A DNA stretch of 64,000 nt from JAFGVL01 sp963663245 (GCA_963663245.1 OY760143.1:1054001-1118000), one strand, 5' to 3'; positions 54,325 to 63,590 are shown, counted from the stretch's first letter. Program-made: numbers and translations. The notes: generated by a model not told the origin, from the letters alone.

Positions 54325-55097
54325 AGTTGTTGTATAAATGATGCTAATGCTGCAGAAGGATTTTCTTCCTTCATGAAATTCTCTCCCATTAAGAAGCCAC
54401 GGTATCCTGCTTGGCGTAATTGCTTTACTGTTTCTACTTCTGATATGCCACTTTCGCTTACTTTGACAAAATCATTAGGAATGCGTTTCTCTAAATCGAA
54501 AGAGGCTTGTATGTCCGTAACAAATGTTTTAAGGTTACGGTTGTTTACGCCTAGCATATCTACAAACTCATTAGCATGTCCAATCTCTTCCTCATTATGG
54601 ACTTCTAGTAATACCTCTAAGTTGAGTTCACGTGCTTTGCGAGCTAATTCTTTCGTTTGCTCTATACTTAAAGCAGCAGCAATCAGTAAAATTAAATCAG
54701 CACCCATAGCCTTTGCTTCGTATAGCTGATACTCGTCTATCATAAATTCCTTACGTAGGATTGGACAAGTTACTTGTGGACGAGCAGCTATAACATCAGC
54801 AGGCGTACCTCCAAAGTAAATCTCATCCGTTAAGATAGAGATAGCGCTAGCCCCTGCTTGACTATAACCTTTAGTTACTGCACCCACATCAGCACCTTCG
54901 TGTATCCAACCTTTTGATGGCGACTTGCGTTTAAATTCGGATATAATCCCCGAGTTAGAAGTCAATAAGTTTTCCTTTAAAGAAAGTGTAGGGTATGCAA
55001 ATGCAGGCGTATTGATTAAGTCATCAATGCTAGTTTTTGCTTTTCTGTTAGCCACTTCAATGACTTTGTCTGCTATTATTTTGTCTAAAATTGTCAT
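54321..55097 (-). CDS. trpC: Indole-3-glycerol-phosphate synthase
   Basis: Ring-closing step of the tryptophan pathway. 258 residues; ISEFKRKSPSKGWI (catalytic Lys), ISILTDEIYFGG, CPILRKEFMIDEYQLYEA, LGVNNRNLKTF and SESGI. A free-standing enzyme, not fused to trpF. Six bases separate it from trpD. Confidence 0.97.
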   Translation of the reverse strand: MTILDKIIADKVIEVANRKAKTSIDDLINTPAFAYPTLSLKENLLTSNSGIISEFKRKSPSKGWIHEGADVGAVTKGYSQAGASAISILTDEIYFGGTPADVIAARPQVTCPILRKEFMIDEYQLYEAKAMGADLILLIAAALSIEQTKELARKARELNLEVLLEVHNEEEIGHANEFVDMLGVNNRNLKTFVTDIQASFDLEKRIPNDFVKVSESGISEVETVKQLRQAGYRGFLMGENFMKEENPSAALASFIQQL

Positions 55098-55103
55098 GAA
55101 TGT

Positions 55104-56099
55104 TTATTTATAAATAGCTAAAAATTGTTCAAATGCTTTTTTAGCTCCTCCCGATTGAATAGATTCTAATGCAAGTGTCTTACATTCTTCGTAAGAACTA
55201 TTAGGTTGAAGTGTTTGTATAGCAAAAGCTGAGTTGGCAACCACTACCGCAATTTGTGCCTCAGTAGCCTTGTTCTCCAGAATATTTTTGAATATACTAG
55301 CAGCATCGTCAATACTATTTCCACCACTTAACTGTTCTTGTTTTAATGGCTCAAATCCCATTTCTTTTGGAGATAAGATAATCTCTTTGTTATTGGTGAT
55401 TATCTTCGTGTTATCCGTTAATGAAACCTCGTCGTAACCATCTAAGCCATGTACCAAGGTGTAATTAGTGCCAATCTGCTGATTGATATAGGTGTACAAA
55501 CGTAACATGGTTAAGCTATACACACCCAATAATTGATTGTTGGGTTGAGCAGGACTAATTAGTGGCCCTAATACATTAAAGAATGTACGTACCCCTAAAG
55601 CTTTACGAACTGGTGCCACATGTTTCATGGCCGGGTTAAATAGAGGCGCATGTAAATAAGCTACGCCCGACTGTTCAATGGCTTTTTTAATGATGCTTGA
55701 ATCTGTAGTGAATTTTGCTCCAAAATATTCTAATACATTAGAAGCACCACTTACTGAAGTTGCTCCATAATTACCATGTTTGGCTACTTTAAAACCAGCT
55801 CCTGCTAATACAAAACAACTTAATGTCGATATGTTGAAGGTGTTTTTTCCATCGCCACCAGTACCTACAATATCCATGGCATTGAACTCGCTTAAATCCA
55901 CTCTAAGAGCTAAATTTAATAAGGCCTCGCGAAAGCCCATCAGCTCTTCTAAAGTAATTGGTCGCATTAAGTATACCGTGATGAAAGAAGCAATTTGCTC
56001 GTTGTTGTATTCGCCCGCGGCTATCTTACTTAATATCTCTGTTGCGTCTTGTCGGCTTAAGCTTTCGTAGTTGAAAAGCTTTGTTAGAATTTGTTTCAT
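55104..56099 (-). CDS. trpD: Anthranilate phosphoribosyltransferase
   Basis: Joins PRPP to anthranilate. 331 residues; PRPP-binding VGTGGDGKNTFNIST, KHGNYGATSVSGASNVLE, and NPAMKHVAPVRKALGVRTFFNVLGPL-type region (motif RTFFNVLGPL). Not fused with trpG. Three bases follow the trpG stop. Confidence 0.97.
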   Translation of the reverse strand: MKQILTKLFNYESLSRQDATEILSKIAAGEYNNEQIASFITVYLMRPITLEELMGFREALLNLALRVDLSEFNAMDIVGTGGDGKNTFNISTLSCFVLAGAGFKVAKHGNYGATSVSGASNVLEYFGAKFTTDSSIIKKAIEQSGVAYLHAPLFNPAMKHVAPVRKALGVRTFFNVLGPLISPAQPNNQLLGVYSLTMLRLYTYINQQIGTNYTLVHGLDGYDEVSLTDNTKIITNNKEIILSPKEMGFEPLKQEQLSGGNSIDDAASIFKNILENKATEAQIAVVVANSAFAIQTLQPNSSYEECKTLALESIQSGGAKKAFEQFLAIYK

Positions 56100-56102
56100 A
56101 AT

Positions 56103-56669
56103 CTACGCTTCTAAAAAGTTTAAAATCATTTGCTCACCCTCTGGTGTTAATACTGACTCTGGGTGAAACTGTACACCACGAACATCATACTCTTTGTGGT
56201 GCAAGGCCATTATCATACCTTCATCATCTTCGGCAGTAACTTCTAAGCAAGAAGGAAATCTTTCTTTTGATACAGCCCATGAGTGATAGCGACCAACTTC
56301 TACATTTTGGGCTAAACCTTTAAACAGGATGTCTTCTGCAACAATGTTCACATTAGAACTTACTCCATGATGTACTTCTGGTAAATTAATTAATTGTCCT
56401 CCAAAAGCTTCTCCAATGGCTTGTACTCCCAAACACACTCCAAAAATTGGTTTCGTAGGCGCATAGATTTTAATAAGTTCTAGTAGTATTCCAGACTCCG
56501 TTGGAATTCCTGGTCCAGGGGAGAGGATTATTTTGTCGTATTTAGCAATATCTGCTAAGGCAATTTTATCGTTGCGATGCACTTCTACATCTTTGTATCC
56601 CAACTTTTTAACGGCATGTACCAAGTTGTAAGTAAACGAATCGTAATTATCAAAAACTAATATTTTCAT
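56103..56669 (-). CDS. trpG: Anthranilate synthase component II (glutamine amidotransferase)
   Basis: Supplies ammonia to TrpE. 188 residues; class I GATase triad with nucleophile Cys in FGVCLGVQAI and the VQFHPES His/Glu; DNYDSFTYNLVH at the N-terminus and LSPGPGIP oxyanion loop. Could also serve para-aminobenzoate synthesis, as in some Bacteroidota (possible, not shown). Confidence 0.97.
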   Translation of the reverse strand: MKILVFDNYDSFTYNLVHAVKKLGYKDVEVHRNDKIALADIAKYDKIILSPGPGIPTESGILLELIKIYAPTKPIFGVCLGVQAIGEAFGGQLINLPEVHHGVSSNVNIVAEDILFKGLAQNVEVGRYHSWAVSKERFPSCLEVTAEDDEGMIMALHHKEYDVRGVQFHPESVLTPEGEQMILNFLEA

Positions 56670-56674
56670 GGTTC

Positions 56675-58078
56675 TTATTTTTTACTAGCTATTGCAATTG
56701 CTTTTGTTAAAGCACCCAGCTTGTTATTCACTTCTTGTAATTCACTCTCTTCAACAGATTTGGCAACAATGCCAGCCCCCGCTTGGTAGAACAAGGTATT
56801 GTCTCTACTCAATAATGAGCGTATAGTAATGGCTTGGTTGAAGTTTCCGTCAAATCCAATATAACCAATACAGCCACCGTAAAAACCTCTGTCGTGTTTT
56901 TCGATTTTATCAATCAATTGTAAGGCTTTTACTTTTGGTGCTCCCGATAGGGTTCCTGCTGGAAAAGTATCTGCAAATAGTTTGATAATATTGGCATCTT
57001 TCGGTAAATCTCCGCTAACAGATGATACTAGGTGTAGAACGTGAGAATAGTACTGCACTTGGCTAAATTCATCGACTACCACATTGTCTGCATTGCGACT
57101 TAAATCGTTTCGAGCTAAGTCAACTAACATTACGTGTTCGGCATTTTCTTTTGGGTCATTTTTTAGTTCTTCTGCCACAATTTTATCTTTTTCATCATCC
57201 CCTGTTCTGCGAAAAGTACCTGCAATAGGAGTGATGTAAGCTTTGTCGCCCTTTACCATTAAGTGAGCTTCTGGCGAAGAGCCAAATATGCGGTACGATC
57301 CAAAATCGAAATAGAATAGATATGGAGATGGATTTACCGAACGAAGTGTACGGTATAACATAATATCATCTCCCTTATAACTCTGTTGGAATCTGCGTGA
57401 AAGTACTATTTGGAATACATCTCCACGGAAACAATGTTTCTTGCCTTGTGTTACCATTTGACGGTAATCTTCGTCCGTAATATCTGATGTTTCTTCCCCT
57501 ACTTTCTCAAAATCATATTGAGCAATATTAGGGCTTTCTAAAATAGTTTCAATAGAGGCTAATTTTGTTTTTTCTCCCTCTAAAAGGTTTTCAATTAAAG
57601 TAATCTCATTTTTATAATGATTCAAAGCAATTACATACTTGTATAATACATATTGAATCTCTGGTATATCGTTTTCTGGTTTTCTATTGGCAGATAAAGC
57701 TACATCTTCGAAATATTGGACTGCCTCAAAAGAAGAATAACCAAAGAACCCGTTTATCATGGTTTTATTCTCCATACCTTCAGTATTAAATGAGGCAATA
57801 AATGCATCAAAGGTATTAGGTACAGTGAATTTATCTTTAACTTTTATATGTTCTACAGAATTGTCTATATGTTCTAAGGTAATTAGTTTGTCTTTTACCA
57901 TATAGCGGGCCATAGGGGAGAAGGCAATGTATGAATTGCTATTTGCAGCACTGTTGTAGTCCGAACTCTCTAATAAAACGGAGTTCTGGTACAGGTCTCT
58001 TATTTTTAAATAAATACCGATGGGAGTCTGCAGGTCCCCGAGTAAGGTTTTGGTATTTACTTTTAATACTGTTTTCAT
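56675..58078 (-). CDS. trpE: Anthranilate synthase component I
   Basis: Makes anthranilate from chorismate. 467 residues with the chorismate-binding signatures VFQIVLSRRFQQ, NPSPYLFYFDFG, GSSPEAHL, PIAGTFRRTGDDEKD, HVMLVDLARNDLSRN and AGTLSGAPKVKA, ending with the IGYIGFDG block. The LLESSDYNSAANSNSYIAF segment corresponds to the Trp feedback (LLES) site, so end-product inhibition is likely. 12 bp after trpB. Confidence 0.97.
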   Translation of the reverse strand: MKTVLKVNTKTLLGDLQTPIGIYLKIRDLYQNSVLLESSDYNSAANSNSYIAFSPMARYMVKDKLITLEHIDNSVEHIKVKDKFTVPNTFDAFIASFNTEGMENKTMINGFFGYSSFEAVQYFEDVALSANRKPENDIPEIQYVLYKYVIALNHYKNEITLIENLLEGEKTKLASIETILESPNIAQYDFEKVGEETSDITDEDYRQMVTQGKKHCFRGDVFQIVLSRRFQQSYKGDDIMLYRTLRSVNPSPYLFYFDFGSYRIFGSSPEAHLMVKGDKAYITPIAGTFRRTGDDEKDKIVAEELKNDPKENAEHVMLVDLARNDLSRNADNVVVDEFSQVQYYSHVLHLVSSVSGDLPKDANIIKLFADTFPAGTLSGAPKVKALQLIDKIEKHDRGFYGGCIGYIGFDGNFNQAITIRSLLSRDNTLFYQAGAGIVAKSVEESELQEVNNKLGALTKAIAIASKK

Positions 58079-58090
58079 ATAATGAATGTT

Positions 58091-59275
58091 TTATTTTTTG
58101 TCAAAATTATCTAAATAAGTAGGCATGTCTTTGTCTCCTCTACCTGAAACAGTAAGTACTACCACGTCGGTAGGCTTAAAGTTTACTTTATGTAAAGCAG
58201 CTAAAGCATGTGAACTTTCTATTGCGGGAATAATTCCTTCCAACTTGGTTATTTCAAAAGCAGCAGATAGTGCTTCGTCATCAGTAATTGCTAATACTTC
58301 ACAGCGACCTGTTTTTGCCAAGTGCGCATGAATAGGTCCAATTCCTGGATAATCTAAGCCAGCAGAAATAGAGTATGGTTCAATGATTTGTCCGTCGTCT
58401 GTTTGCATTAATAAGGTTCTACTACCATGTATTACTCCTTCTGATCCTATTTGAATAGTTGCAGCGGTCTCTCCTGTGTCAACTCCTAAACCAGCAGCTT
58501 CGGCTGAAACAATCTTTACTCTGTCGTCGTCTAAGTGATGAAAGTAAGTGCCTATAGCATTGCTACCGCCACCTACACAGGCGATTAAATAATCAGGATA
58601 ATCACGTCCTTCTTTTTCTAACAACTGAGCTTTTATCTCTTCACTAATTACAGCCTGAAAACGAGCTACCATATCTGGATATGGATGAGGCCCTACAACT
58701 GAACCAATAATATAGAAAGTGTCAGATGGGTTGTTGCACCAATCACGTATGGCCTCGTTGGTAGCATCTTTCAGTGTTTTGTTTCCTGAGGTAACAGGAG
58801 TTACTGTTGCTCCCAACATGCGCATTTTTTGTACATTTAAATACTGGCGATTCACATCTAATTCGCCCATGTATACCACACATTCCATGTTCATAAGAGC
58901 ACATACGGTAGCTGTTGCTACGCCGTGTTGTCCAGCTCCTGTTTCAGCAATAATGCGTGTTTTTCCCATGCGTTTAGCCATTAATATTTGACCGATGGTA
59001 TTATTAATCTTATGTGCACCGGTATGATTAAGGTCTTCACGTTTTAAGTAGATTTTTGCACCCACAGCTTCAGATAAGCGTTTGGCTAAATAAAGAGGAG
59101 AGGGGCGTCCAACATAGTCTTTTAGTAAGATGTTGAATTCTTTAATAAATGAAGGGTCGTTTATTATTTGAAGATAAACTTCTTTTAGATTTTCTACGTT
59201 TTTTTGTAAAATCTCGGGAACATATGCTCCACCAAATCTTCCGTAGTAACCGTTTTCGTCAACTGAGTATTTCAT
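58091..59275 (-). CDS. trpB: Tryptophan synthase beta subunit
   Basis: PLP enzyme joining indole and serine. 394 residues (TrpB1 type); Lys89 in EDLNHTGAHKINNT binds PLP, AETGAGQHGVATA and the phosphate loop GGGSNAIG follow. Placed first in the operon, directly after the attenuator, so it is the first gene under leader control. Confidence 0.97.
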   Translation of the reverse strand: MKYSVDENGYYGRFGGAYVPEILQKNVENLKEVYLQIINDPSFIKEFNILLKDYVGRPSPLYLAKRLSEAVGAKIYLKREDLNHTGAHKINNTIGQILMAKRMGKTRIIAETGAGQHGVATATVCALMNMECVVYMGELDVNRQYLNVQKMRMLGATVTPVTSGNKTLKDATNEAIRDWCNNPSDTFYIIGSVVGPHPYPDMVARFQAVISEEIKAQLLEKEGRDYPDYLIACVGGGSNAIGTYFHHLDDDRVKIVSAEAAGLGVDTGETAATIQIGSEGVIHGSRTLLMQTDDGQIIEPYSISAGLDYPGIGPIHAHLAKTGRCEVLAITDDEALSAAFEITKLEGIIPAIESSHALAALHKVNFKPTDVVVLTVSGRGDKDMPTYLDNFDKK

Positions 59276-59295
59276 GTTGTTATATATGGAATTAA

Positions 59296-59334
59296 TATAA
59301 AAAAAGGCTTGTCGTGAGTTTCGACAAGCCTTTT
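59296..59334 (-). terminator. trp attenuator (intrinsic terminator)
   Basis: On the minus strand AAAAGGCTTGTCG pairs with CGACAAGCCTTTT around AAACTCA, then a run of seven T. It lies between trpL and trpB. The loop and right arm contain CTCACGA, which can instead pair with TCGTGAG at the end of trpL, giving a competing antiterminator. Confidence 0.88.
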
Positions 59335-59370
59335 GTATTTTATTGTTCTATTAGATACATAGGGTTTTCC

Positions 59371-59427
59371 TCACGAGTTGTTCTTTCGTAAGCACCACCA
59401 CCATTTATTTACTAATATAAAATTCAT
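59371..59427 (-). CDS. trpL: trp operon leader peptide
   Basis: Short ORF, ATG at 59427 and TGA at 59371-59373, encoding MNFILVNKWWWCLRKNNS, 18 residues with three Trp codons in a row (59395-59403). Trp is otherwise rare, and the codons come before an intrinsic terminator and the trp genes, the classic layout. The antiterminator arm TCGTGAG overlaps the last sense codon and the stop: a ribosome finishing translation would mask it (terminator forms), while one stalled at the Trp codons leaves it free (antiterminator forms). Too short for normal gene finding. Confidence 0.9.
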   Translation of the reverse strand: MNFILVNKWWWCLRKNNS

Positions 59428-59452
59428 TTTTCTTCTTTGTTTTTTCGAAGTA

Positions 59453-59484
59453 CAAAGATTATAAAATCCGTTATAAATTCCAAA
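59453..59484 (-). promoter_or_regulatory. trp operon promoter
   Basis: Minus-strand TTTG (59481-59484), 19-bp spacer, then TAATCTTTG (59453-59461), a -7 box with one extra base relative to TAnnTTTG. Transcription would start about 20 nt before trpL. Confidence 0.5.
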
Positions 59485-59501
59485 AAAATAGATTAAAATC
59501 T

Positions 59502-59509
59502 TACTTTTG
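59502..59509 (+). promoter_or_regulatory. Acyltransferase promoter -7 box
   Basis: TACTTTTG, exact to TAnnTTTG, divergent to the trp promoter and 23 bp before the GTG start. Confidence 0.5.
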
Positions 59510-59532
59510 TGTTTGAAATAGGCATATAAACA

Positions 59533-60603
59533 GTGGAAAATAAACGTTTAATAGAAATATCATATCTCAGAGCAATAGCTATTGTTCTTGTTGTTTTATT
59601 CCATTCATTTTGTCCTTATATGGGATGGAAGTTTGTGAGAAATGATTTATATGATACCTATATTTCAATTTTTGTTATTTGGTTGGGAGCTAGAATGCCA
59701 TTATTTCTATTTATATCTGGGTTCCTATTTTCTTATTTAATCCATATTAAAGGGAAGTACGAACATATCGGTTTATTTGCATGGAATAAAGTTAAGCGAT
59801 TATTGATTCCTTATTTTATATTCACTTTTTTAATGATGCTCTCTCATGAGAGAATAGTAAACTTTGATACTATTGAGTGGAAGGGAATTAGTTGGGACTT
59901 TTTTAGAAAGGGTTATTGGCACTTATGGTTTTTATTAGCGCTTTTTTATTGTTTTGTTATCACTCGATCTCTAGCAAAAGTTAAGCTTGCATTGGTTCAT
60001 GTTGTTGTTATTATAGCTCTTTCTTTTTTATGTATATATCACAAATCAGTATTATCTTATTTTACTGTTCACTATAATTTTCCTGCTAGAACATCATTTG
60101 CTCTTAATTTTTTTATTCATTACTACGTGTATTTTTATTGGGGGTATTTGATCTCAAGATATAGAGAGAAACTATCATTCTTGTTTAATTGGAAAGCTAT
60201 TATATCCTTTTTTATTGTTTGGTTGTCAATAAGTGTCTTTAGAACTAATTATATTATTGATACAAATGATTTGCTTTATAATGTTGCAAAGTATTTTGCA
60301 AATATAAGCTTTGTGTGCTTAGTTTATATTTCTTTTAGTTTATTAAACCAGAAGGGTTATTTAAAAGATAATTTTATTGTAAATAGATTAAATATGTACA
60401 GTTATGGTATATACATATTTCACGTATGGCTAATCAGCTTTTTGTTTTATAATAAGAAGTTATTTGCAGAATGGATACTTATTCAAGCAAAAGGTTTTCC
60501 TATTATATTTCCGACTTTGCTTTTTATAGCTATAATGTTTTTTTCAATATTATTTAGCTATTTATTGCTCAAAACGCGGATTGGGAGATTTTTAATAGGT
60601 TAA
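59533..60603 (+). CDS. Acyltransferase family 3 membrane protein
   Basis: O-acyltransferase that probably acetylates a sugar or polysaccharide at the inner membrane. 356 residues with about ten hydrophobic helices; starts with GTG. Family signatures are EISYLRAIAIVLVVLFHSFCPY (active-site His in VVLFHS), the RMPLFLFISGFLFSYL helix and the late YGIYIFHVWLISFLFYN. Glycan target is unknown. Stands alone; its stop overlaps the convergent pectinesterase stop by 4 bp. Confidence 0.88.
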   Translation: MENKRLIEISYLRAIAIVLVVLFHSFCPYMGWKFVRNDLYDTYISIFVIWLGARMPLFLFISGFLFSYLIHIKGKYEHIGLFAWNKVKRLLIPYFIFTFLMMLSHERIVNFDTIEWKGISWDFFRKGYWHLWFLLALFYCFVITRSLAKVKLALVHVVVIIALSFLCIYHKSVLSYFTVHYNFPARTSFALNFFIHYYVYFYWGYLISRYREKLSFLFNWKAIISFFIVWLSISVFRTNYIIDTNDLLYNVAKYFANISFVCLVYISFSLLNQKGYLKDNFIVNRLNMYSYGIYIFHVWLISFLFYNKKLFAEWILIQAKGFPIIFPTLLFIAIMFFSILFSYLLLKTRIGRFLIG

Positions 60604-61577
60604 TCTTTTAACGGTTTCCACTTGTCATTTCCAGATAATACTTTTTTGATGGAAAACAGTTTGGCTTTACAATCACAAATATTTTGAGACCAACTTACTC
60701 TATCACCTTTATTTGCACCTGGACCAGTGCTTCCTAGTTCAACAAAACGTGCCGTTTTTTCATTTTTAGGATTTCTCCAGTTGTCCCATCCTTCTTTAGC
60801 TATGAACTTACCTAACTCACAATCTACAAATACTGAGTTTCCATAAGGACGCCATGGTCTGCCTAAATACATTTTAGTGACAGTTGAATCTGCTGTTATT
60901 TTACATTGGTTAAAAATAAAACCAAATTCTTTATATTTAGGGGTCGATGGAGCAGTTATATATGAGTTCTTTTTACAATGGATTGTGCAGCTTTGGAAAT
61001 AGGCTGTTGAAGGACCAAAAATAAAATCAGTAGTTCCTTCAATATAACAGTCTTTGTATAATTGACGACTTGTTTCACTGCCAGCAAAGATAGTATCTTG
61101 ATTACCTAATATATTACAATTAATAAATATTGCTTTGTCGCCATCAACATGAATAGATACTGCTTGTCCAAGTTGTGGTGCATTATTCTCTATCGTTAAG
61201 TTTTTTGCAATAAAACCATGTCCTTGCACCCAAAGAGTATAAGTTCTAAATGTCCCCATTTTTTTCTCTGTGCTAGCGATAGGCATTGGTAAGTTAGCAT
61301 GGTCATCCCATGTAATAATTGTAGATTCCTTGTCCTCTCCAATTAAACTAATATTGATTGTCCATGTTGGAACAACTATTTTTTCTTTGTAAATTCCTTC
61401 TTTAATAAATATAGTTTTGCGTTCGGCCATCATTGCTCTAAGCGAGAAAATAGCTTCTTGTATGGTAGTAAAGTCACCACTGCCATCTTGTGCTACTATT
61501 AAATCATATTTTGTATCGTTACTGGAAATAGTTTGTAGGCAAAGAATTGTCATTAGAAGAAAGAATGTTTTTTTCAT
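60600..61577 (-). CDS. Pectinesterase (CE8)
   Basis: De-esterifies methyl-galacturonan so that GH28 and pectate lyase can act. 325 residues with signal peptide. Beta-helix motifs: VAQDGSGDFTTIQEA at the start, GQAVSIHVDGDKA, ILGNQDTIFA (catalytic Gln/Asp about 154-158), EGTTDFIFGPSTAYF (second Asp about 184) and YLGRPWRPYG (Arg about 238). All catalytic positions are intact. No neighbour shares its function, but it completes the pectin set of the window. Confidence 0.94.
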   Translation of the reverse strand: MKKTFFLLMTILCLQTISSNDTKYDLIVAQDGSGDFTTIQEAIFSLRAMMAERKTIFIKEGIYKEKIVVPTWTINISLIGEDKESTIITWDDHANLPMPIASTEKKMGTFRTYTLWVQGHGFIAKNLTIENNAPQLGQAVSIHVDGDKAIFINCNILGNQDTIFAGSETSRQLYKDCYIEGTTDFIFGPSTAYFQSCTIHCKKNSYITAPSTPKYKEFGFIFNQCKITADSTVTKMYLGRPWRPYGNSVFVDCELGKFIAKEGWDNWRNPKNEKTARFVELGSTGPGANKGDRVSWSQNICDCKAKLFSIKKVLSGNDKWKPLKD

Positions 61578-61621
61578 AGTGTTTTACTTGTTAATATGCT
61601 GCGAATTACAGCATTTTGTGT

Positions 61622-61629
61622 TAAATATA
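61622..61629 (-). promoter_or_regulatory. Pectinesterase promoter -7-like box
   Basis: Minus-strand TATATTTA, one mismatch from TAnnTTTG, about 45 bp before the start. Confidence 0.3.
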
Positions 61630-61647
61630 AAAGTATTTTAAATAAAA

Positions 61648-61679
61648 AAGACGAGTCAGGAAAATACCTAACTCGTCTT
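61648..61679 (-). terminator. Terminator of rho
   Basis: AAGACGAGTCAGG / CCTAACTCGTCTT (one A-C mismatch) with a 6-base loop, T-run on the minus strand, 22 bp after the rho stop. Confidence 0.8.
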
Positions 61680-61701
61680 ACTTTATAGTTTTGATAATTA
61701 T

Positions 61702-63429
61702 TTATCCATTCATACTTACTAAAAACTCTTCATTAGAAGATGTTTTTTCTAAGTTGCCTTTTACAAATTCCATAGCTTCAACAGAATTCATATCTGCTAA
61801 GTAATTACGGAATGGCCACATTCTAGCAATTGTTTCATCATCTAATAGTAAGTCTTCACGACGTGTGCTAGACGCAGTGATGTCAACAGCAGGGAATACA
61901 CGTTTGTTCGATAATTTACGGTCTAATTGTAACTCCATGTTTCCAGTTCCTTTAAATTCTTCAAAGATAACTTCGTCCATTTTAGAACCAGTTTCTGTTA
62001 ATGCAGTAGCAATAATTGTTAAACTACCACCATTTTCGATATTACGAGCTGCGCCAAAGAAACGTTTTGGCTTATGTAATGCACTTGCATCAACACCACC
62101 AGAAAGCACTTTTCCAGAAGCAGGAGCAACTGTATTGTACGCACGTGCTAAACGAGTAATAGAGTCTAATAGGATAACTACATCATGACCACATTCAACC
62201 ATGCGTTTTGCTTTTTCATGCACCATGGTAGCTACTTTTACGTGTCTGTCAGCTGGTTCATCAAAAGTAGATGATACAACTTCAGCATTAACACTACGTT
62301 GCATGTCAGTTACTTCTTCAGGTCTTTCATCTATTAAAAGAATTATCATATATACTTCAGGATGATTCTCTGCAATAGCATTGGCAACATCCTTTAAAAG
62401 CATTGTTTTACCAGTTTTTGGTTGTGCTACAATTAAACCACGTTGACCTTTACCAATAGGAGAAAATAAATCTACCACGCGAATAGATAAGCTATCTCCT
62501 CTTCCTTTTGTTAAGTTAAATTTTTCATCAGGGAATAGTGGAGTTAAGTGCTCGAAAGGAACACGGTCACGTACAAATTCAGGTGAACGTCCGTTAATAT
62601 TTTCAACTTTAACAAGAGGGAAATATTTCTCACCTTCTTTTGGAGGACGTATAGAACCTTTTACTATATCACCAGTTTTTAATCCGAATAGTTTTATTTG
62701 AGATTGAGACACATAAATATCGTCAGGAGAACTAAAATAGTTGTAGTCAGAAGAACGTAAGAAACCATATCCGTCTTGCATGATTTCAAGAACACCTGTT
62801 CCTGCTAATATACCTTCAAACTCATAACCATTATCATTGTTTTTATTGTTTTGTCTACGGTTATTATTTGAATTGTTGCCGTTATTTCTTTGATTGTGAT
62901 CTTTGTTGTCAGAATTAGTTTTTTGAGTTGGTGTATTTTTCTCTTTTGTTTTGTTATCCACAGCAGGAGTATTGTCCTTTTTTTGTAGTGTAGCTTCTTT
63001 CTCCGGAACGTTCCCTTCTGCAGGTTTAAGGCTATTGTCAGCTTTGTCTTTAGCTGGGTGTTGCTCATTTTTAATTGGTTGAGGATCTTCAGCTTTGTTT
63101 TTAGGAGCGTTCTTGATAGGTCTATTAGGAGTTTTAATAGTGGTCTTCTTAATATTAGACGGACTATCATCTTCTTTTTTAGATTCATTTCCAGAAGCGG
63201 AGTAAACTTTTTGTTCAACGTTCTTTTTTAAAGGAACACGTAGTCTTTGTTTTCTGTCGATAGGCTTTTTTTCTTTTGCCTGACTAGCTTTGTTGATAGC
63301 TTGTTGGTCAAGAATTTTGTAGACAAGCTCGTCTTTCTTTAACGAATCTACTCTTTTAATACCCTCTTCTTTAGCAATTTGCTTTAACTCGGATAAGAGC
63401 TTTTCGTTTAGATCTAAAATGTTATACAT
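61702..63429 (-). CDS. rho: Transcription termination factor Rho with long insertion
   Basis: Hexameric ATP-driven RNA translocase that ends transcription. 575 residues: Rho_N helix domain (1-45), a 155-residue low-complexity stretch rich in Lys, Asn, Gln and Pro (about 46-200, ending in NNGNNSNNNRRQNNKNNDN-type sequence), the RNA-binding cold-shock-like domain (YGFLRSSDYNY, 200-280) and the ATPase core with Walker A VAQPKTGKTMLL (about 334-345), LIDERPEEVTDM, and DSITRLARAYN. E. coli Rho is 419 residues, so the insertion accounts for the extra length; such insertions are known in Bacteroidota Rho and can affect phase separation or activity. Confidence 0.96.
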   Translation of the reverse strand: MYNILDLNEKLLSELKQIAKEEGIKRVDSLKKDELVYKILDQQAINKASQAKEKKPIDRKQRLRVPLKKNVEQKVYSASGNESKKEDDSPSNIKKTTIKTPNRPIKNAPKNKAEDPQPIKNEQHPAKDKADNSLKPAEGNVPEKEATLQKKDNTPAVDNKTKEKNTPTQKTNSDNKDHNQRNNGNNSNNNRRQNNKNNDNGYEFEGILAGTGVLEIMQDGYGFLRSSDYNYFSSPDDIYVSQSQIKLFGLKTGDIVKGSIRPPKEGEKYFPLVKVENINGRSPEFVRDRVPFEHLTPLFPDEKFNLTKGRGDSLSIRVVDLFSPIGKGQRGLIVAQPKTGKTMLLKDVANAIAENHPEVYMIILLIDERPEEVTDMQRSVNAEVVSSTFDEPADRHVKVATMVHEKAKRMVECGHDVVILLDSITRLARAYNTVAPASGKVLSGGVDASALHKPKRFFGAARNIENGGSLTIIATALTETGSKMDEVIFEEFKGTGNMELQLDRKLSNKRVFPAVDITASSTRREDLLLDDETIARMWPFRNYLADMNSVEAMEFVKGNLEKTSSNEEFLVSMNG

Positions 63430-63582
63430 ATAAAATTTAATAAGTTGATATATTTAATGCAGCTCGTTCGAAATAAATGCACACGCATTTGTCCTGTTTG
63501 GGGAAAAGAGAAATAACAATAAAATTGGTGAATAATTTGTTTTGCGAACCTGCAAAGAGTTAATAGCGGTAAAAACTCCCTG

Positions 63583-63590
63583 CAAATATA
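63583..63590 (-). promoter_or_regulatory. rho promoter -7 box
   Basis: Minus-strand TATATTTG. It implies an untranslated leader of about 150 nt, as expected for an autoregulated rho. The rest of the 63430-63690 gap holds no gene. Confidence 0.5.

Noticed and set aside
59373..59408. Alternative leader frame starting ATG at 59404
   Set aside because: Reads MVVVLTKEQ with no Trp codons; the overlapping frame from 59427 has WWW and fits attenuation.
62805..63218. 137-codon minus-strand frame inside rho
   Set aside because: Out-of-frame reading of the low-complexity Rho insertion; Lys/Leu/Ile-rich only because of the AAA/ATT-rich DNA.
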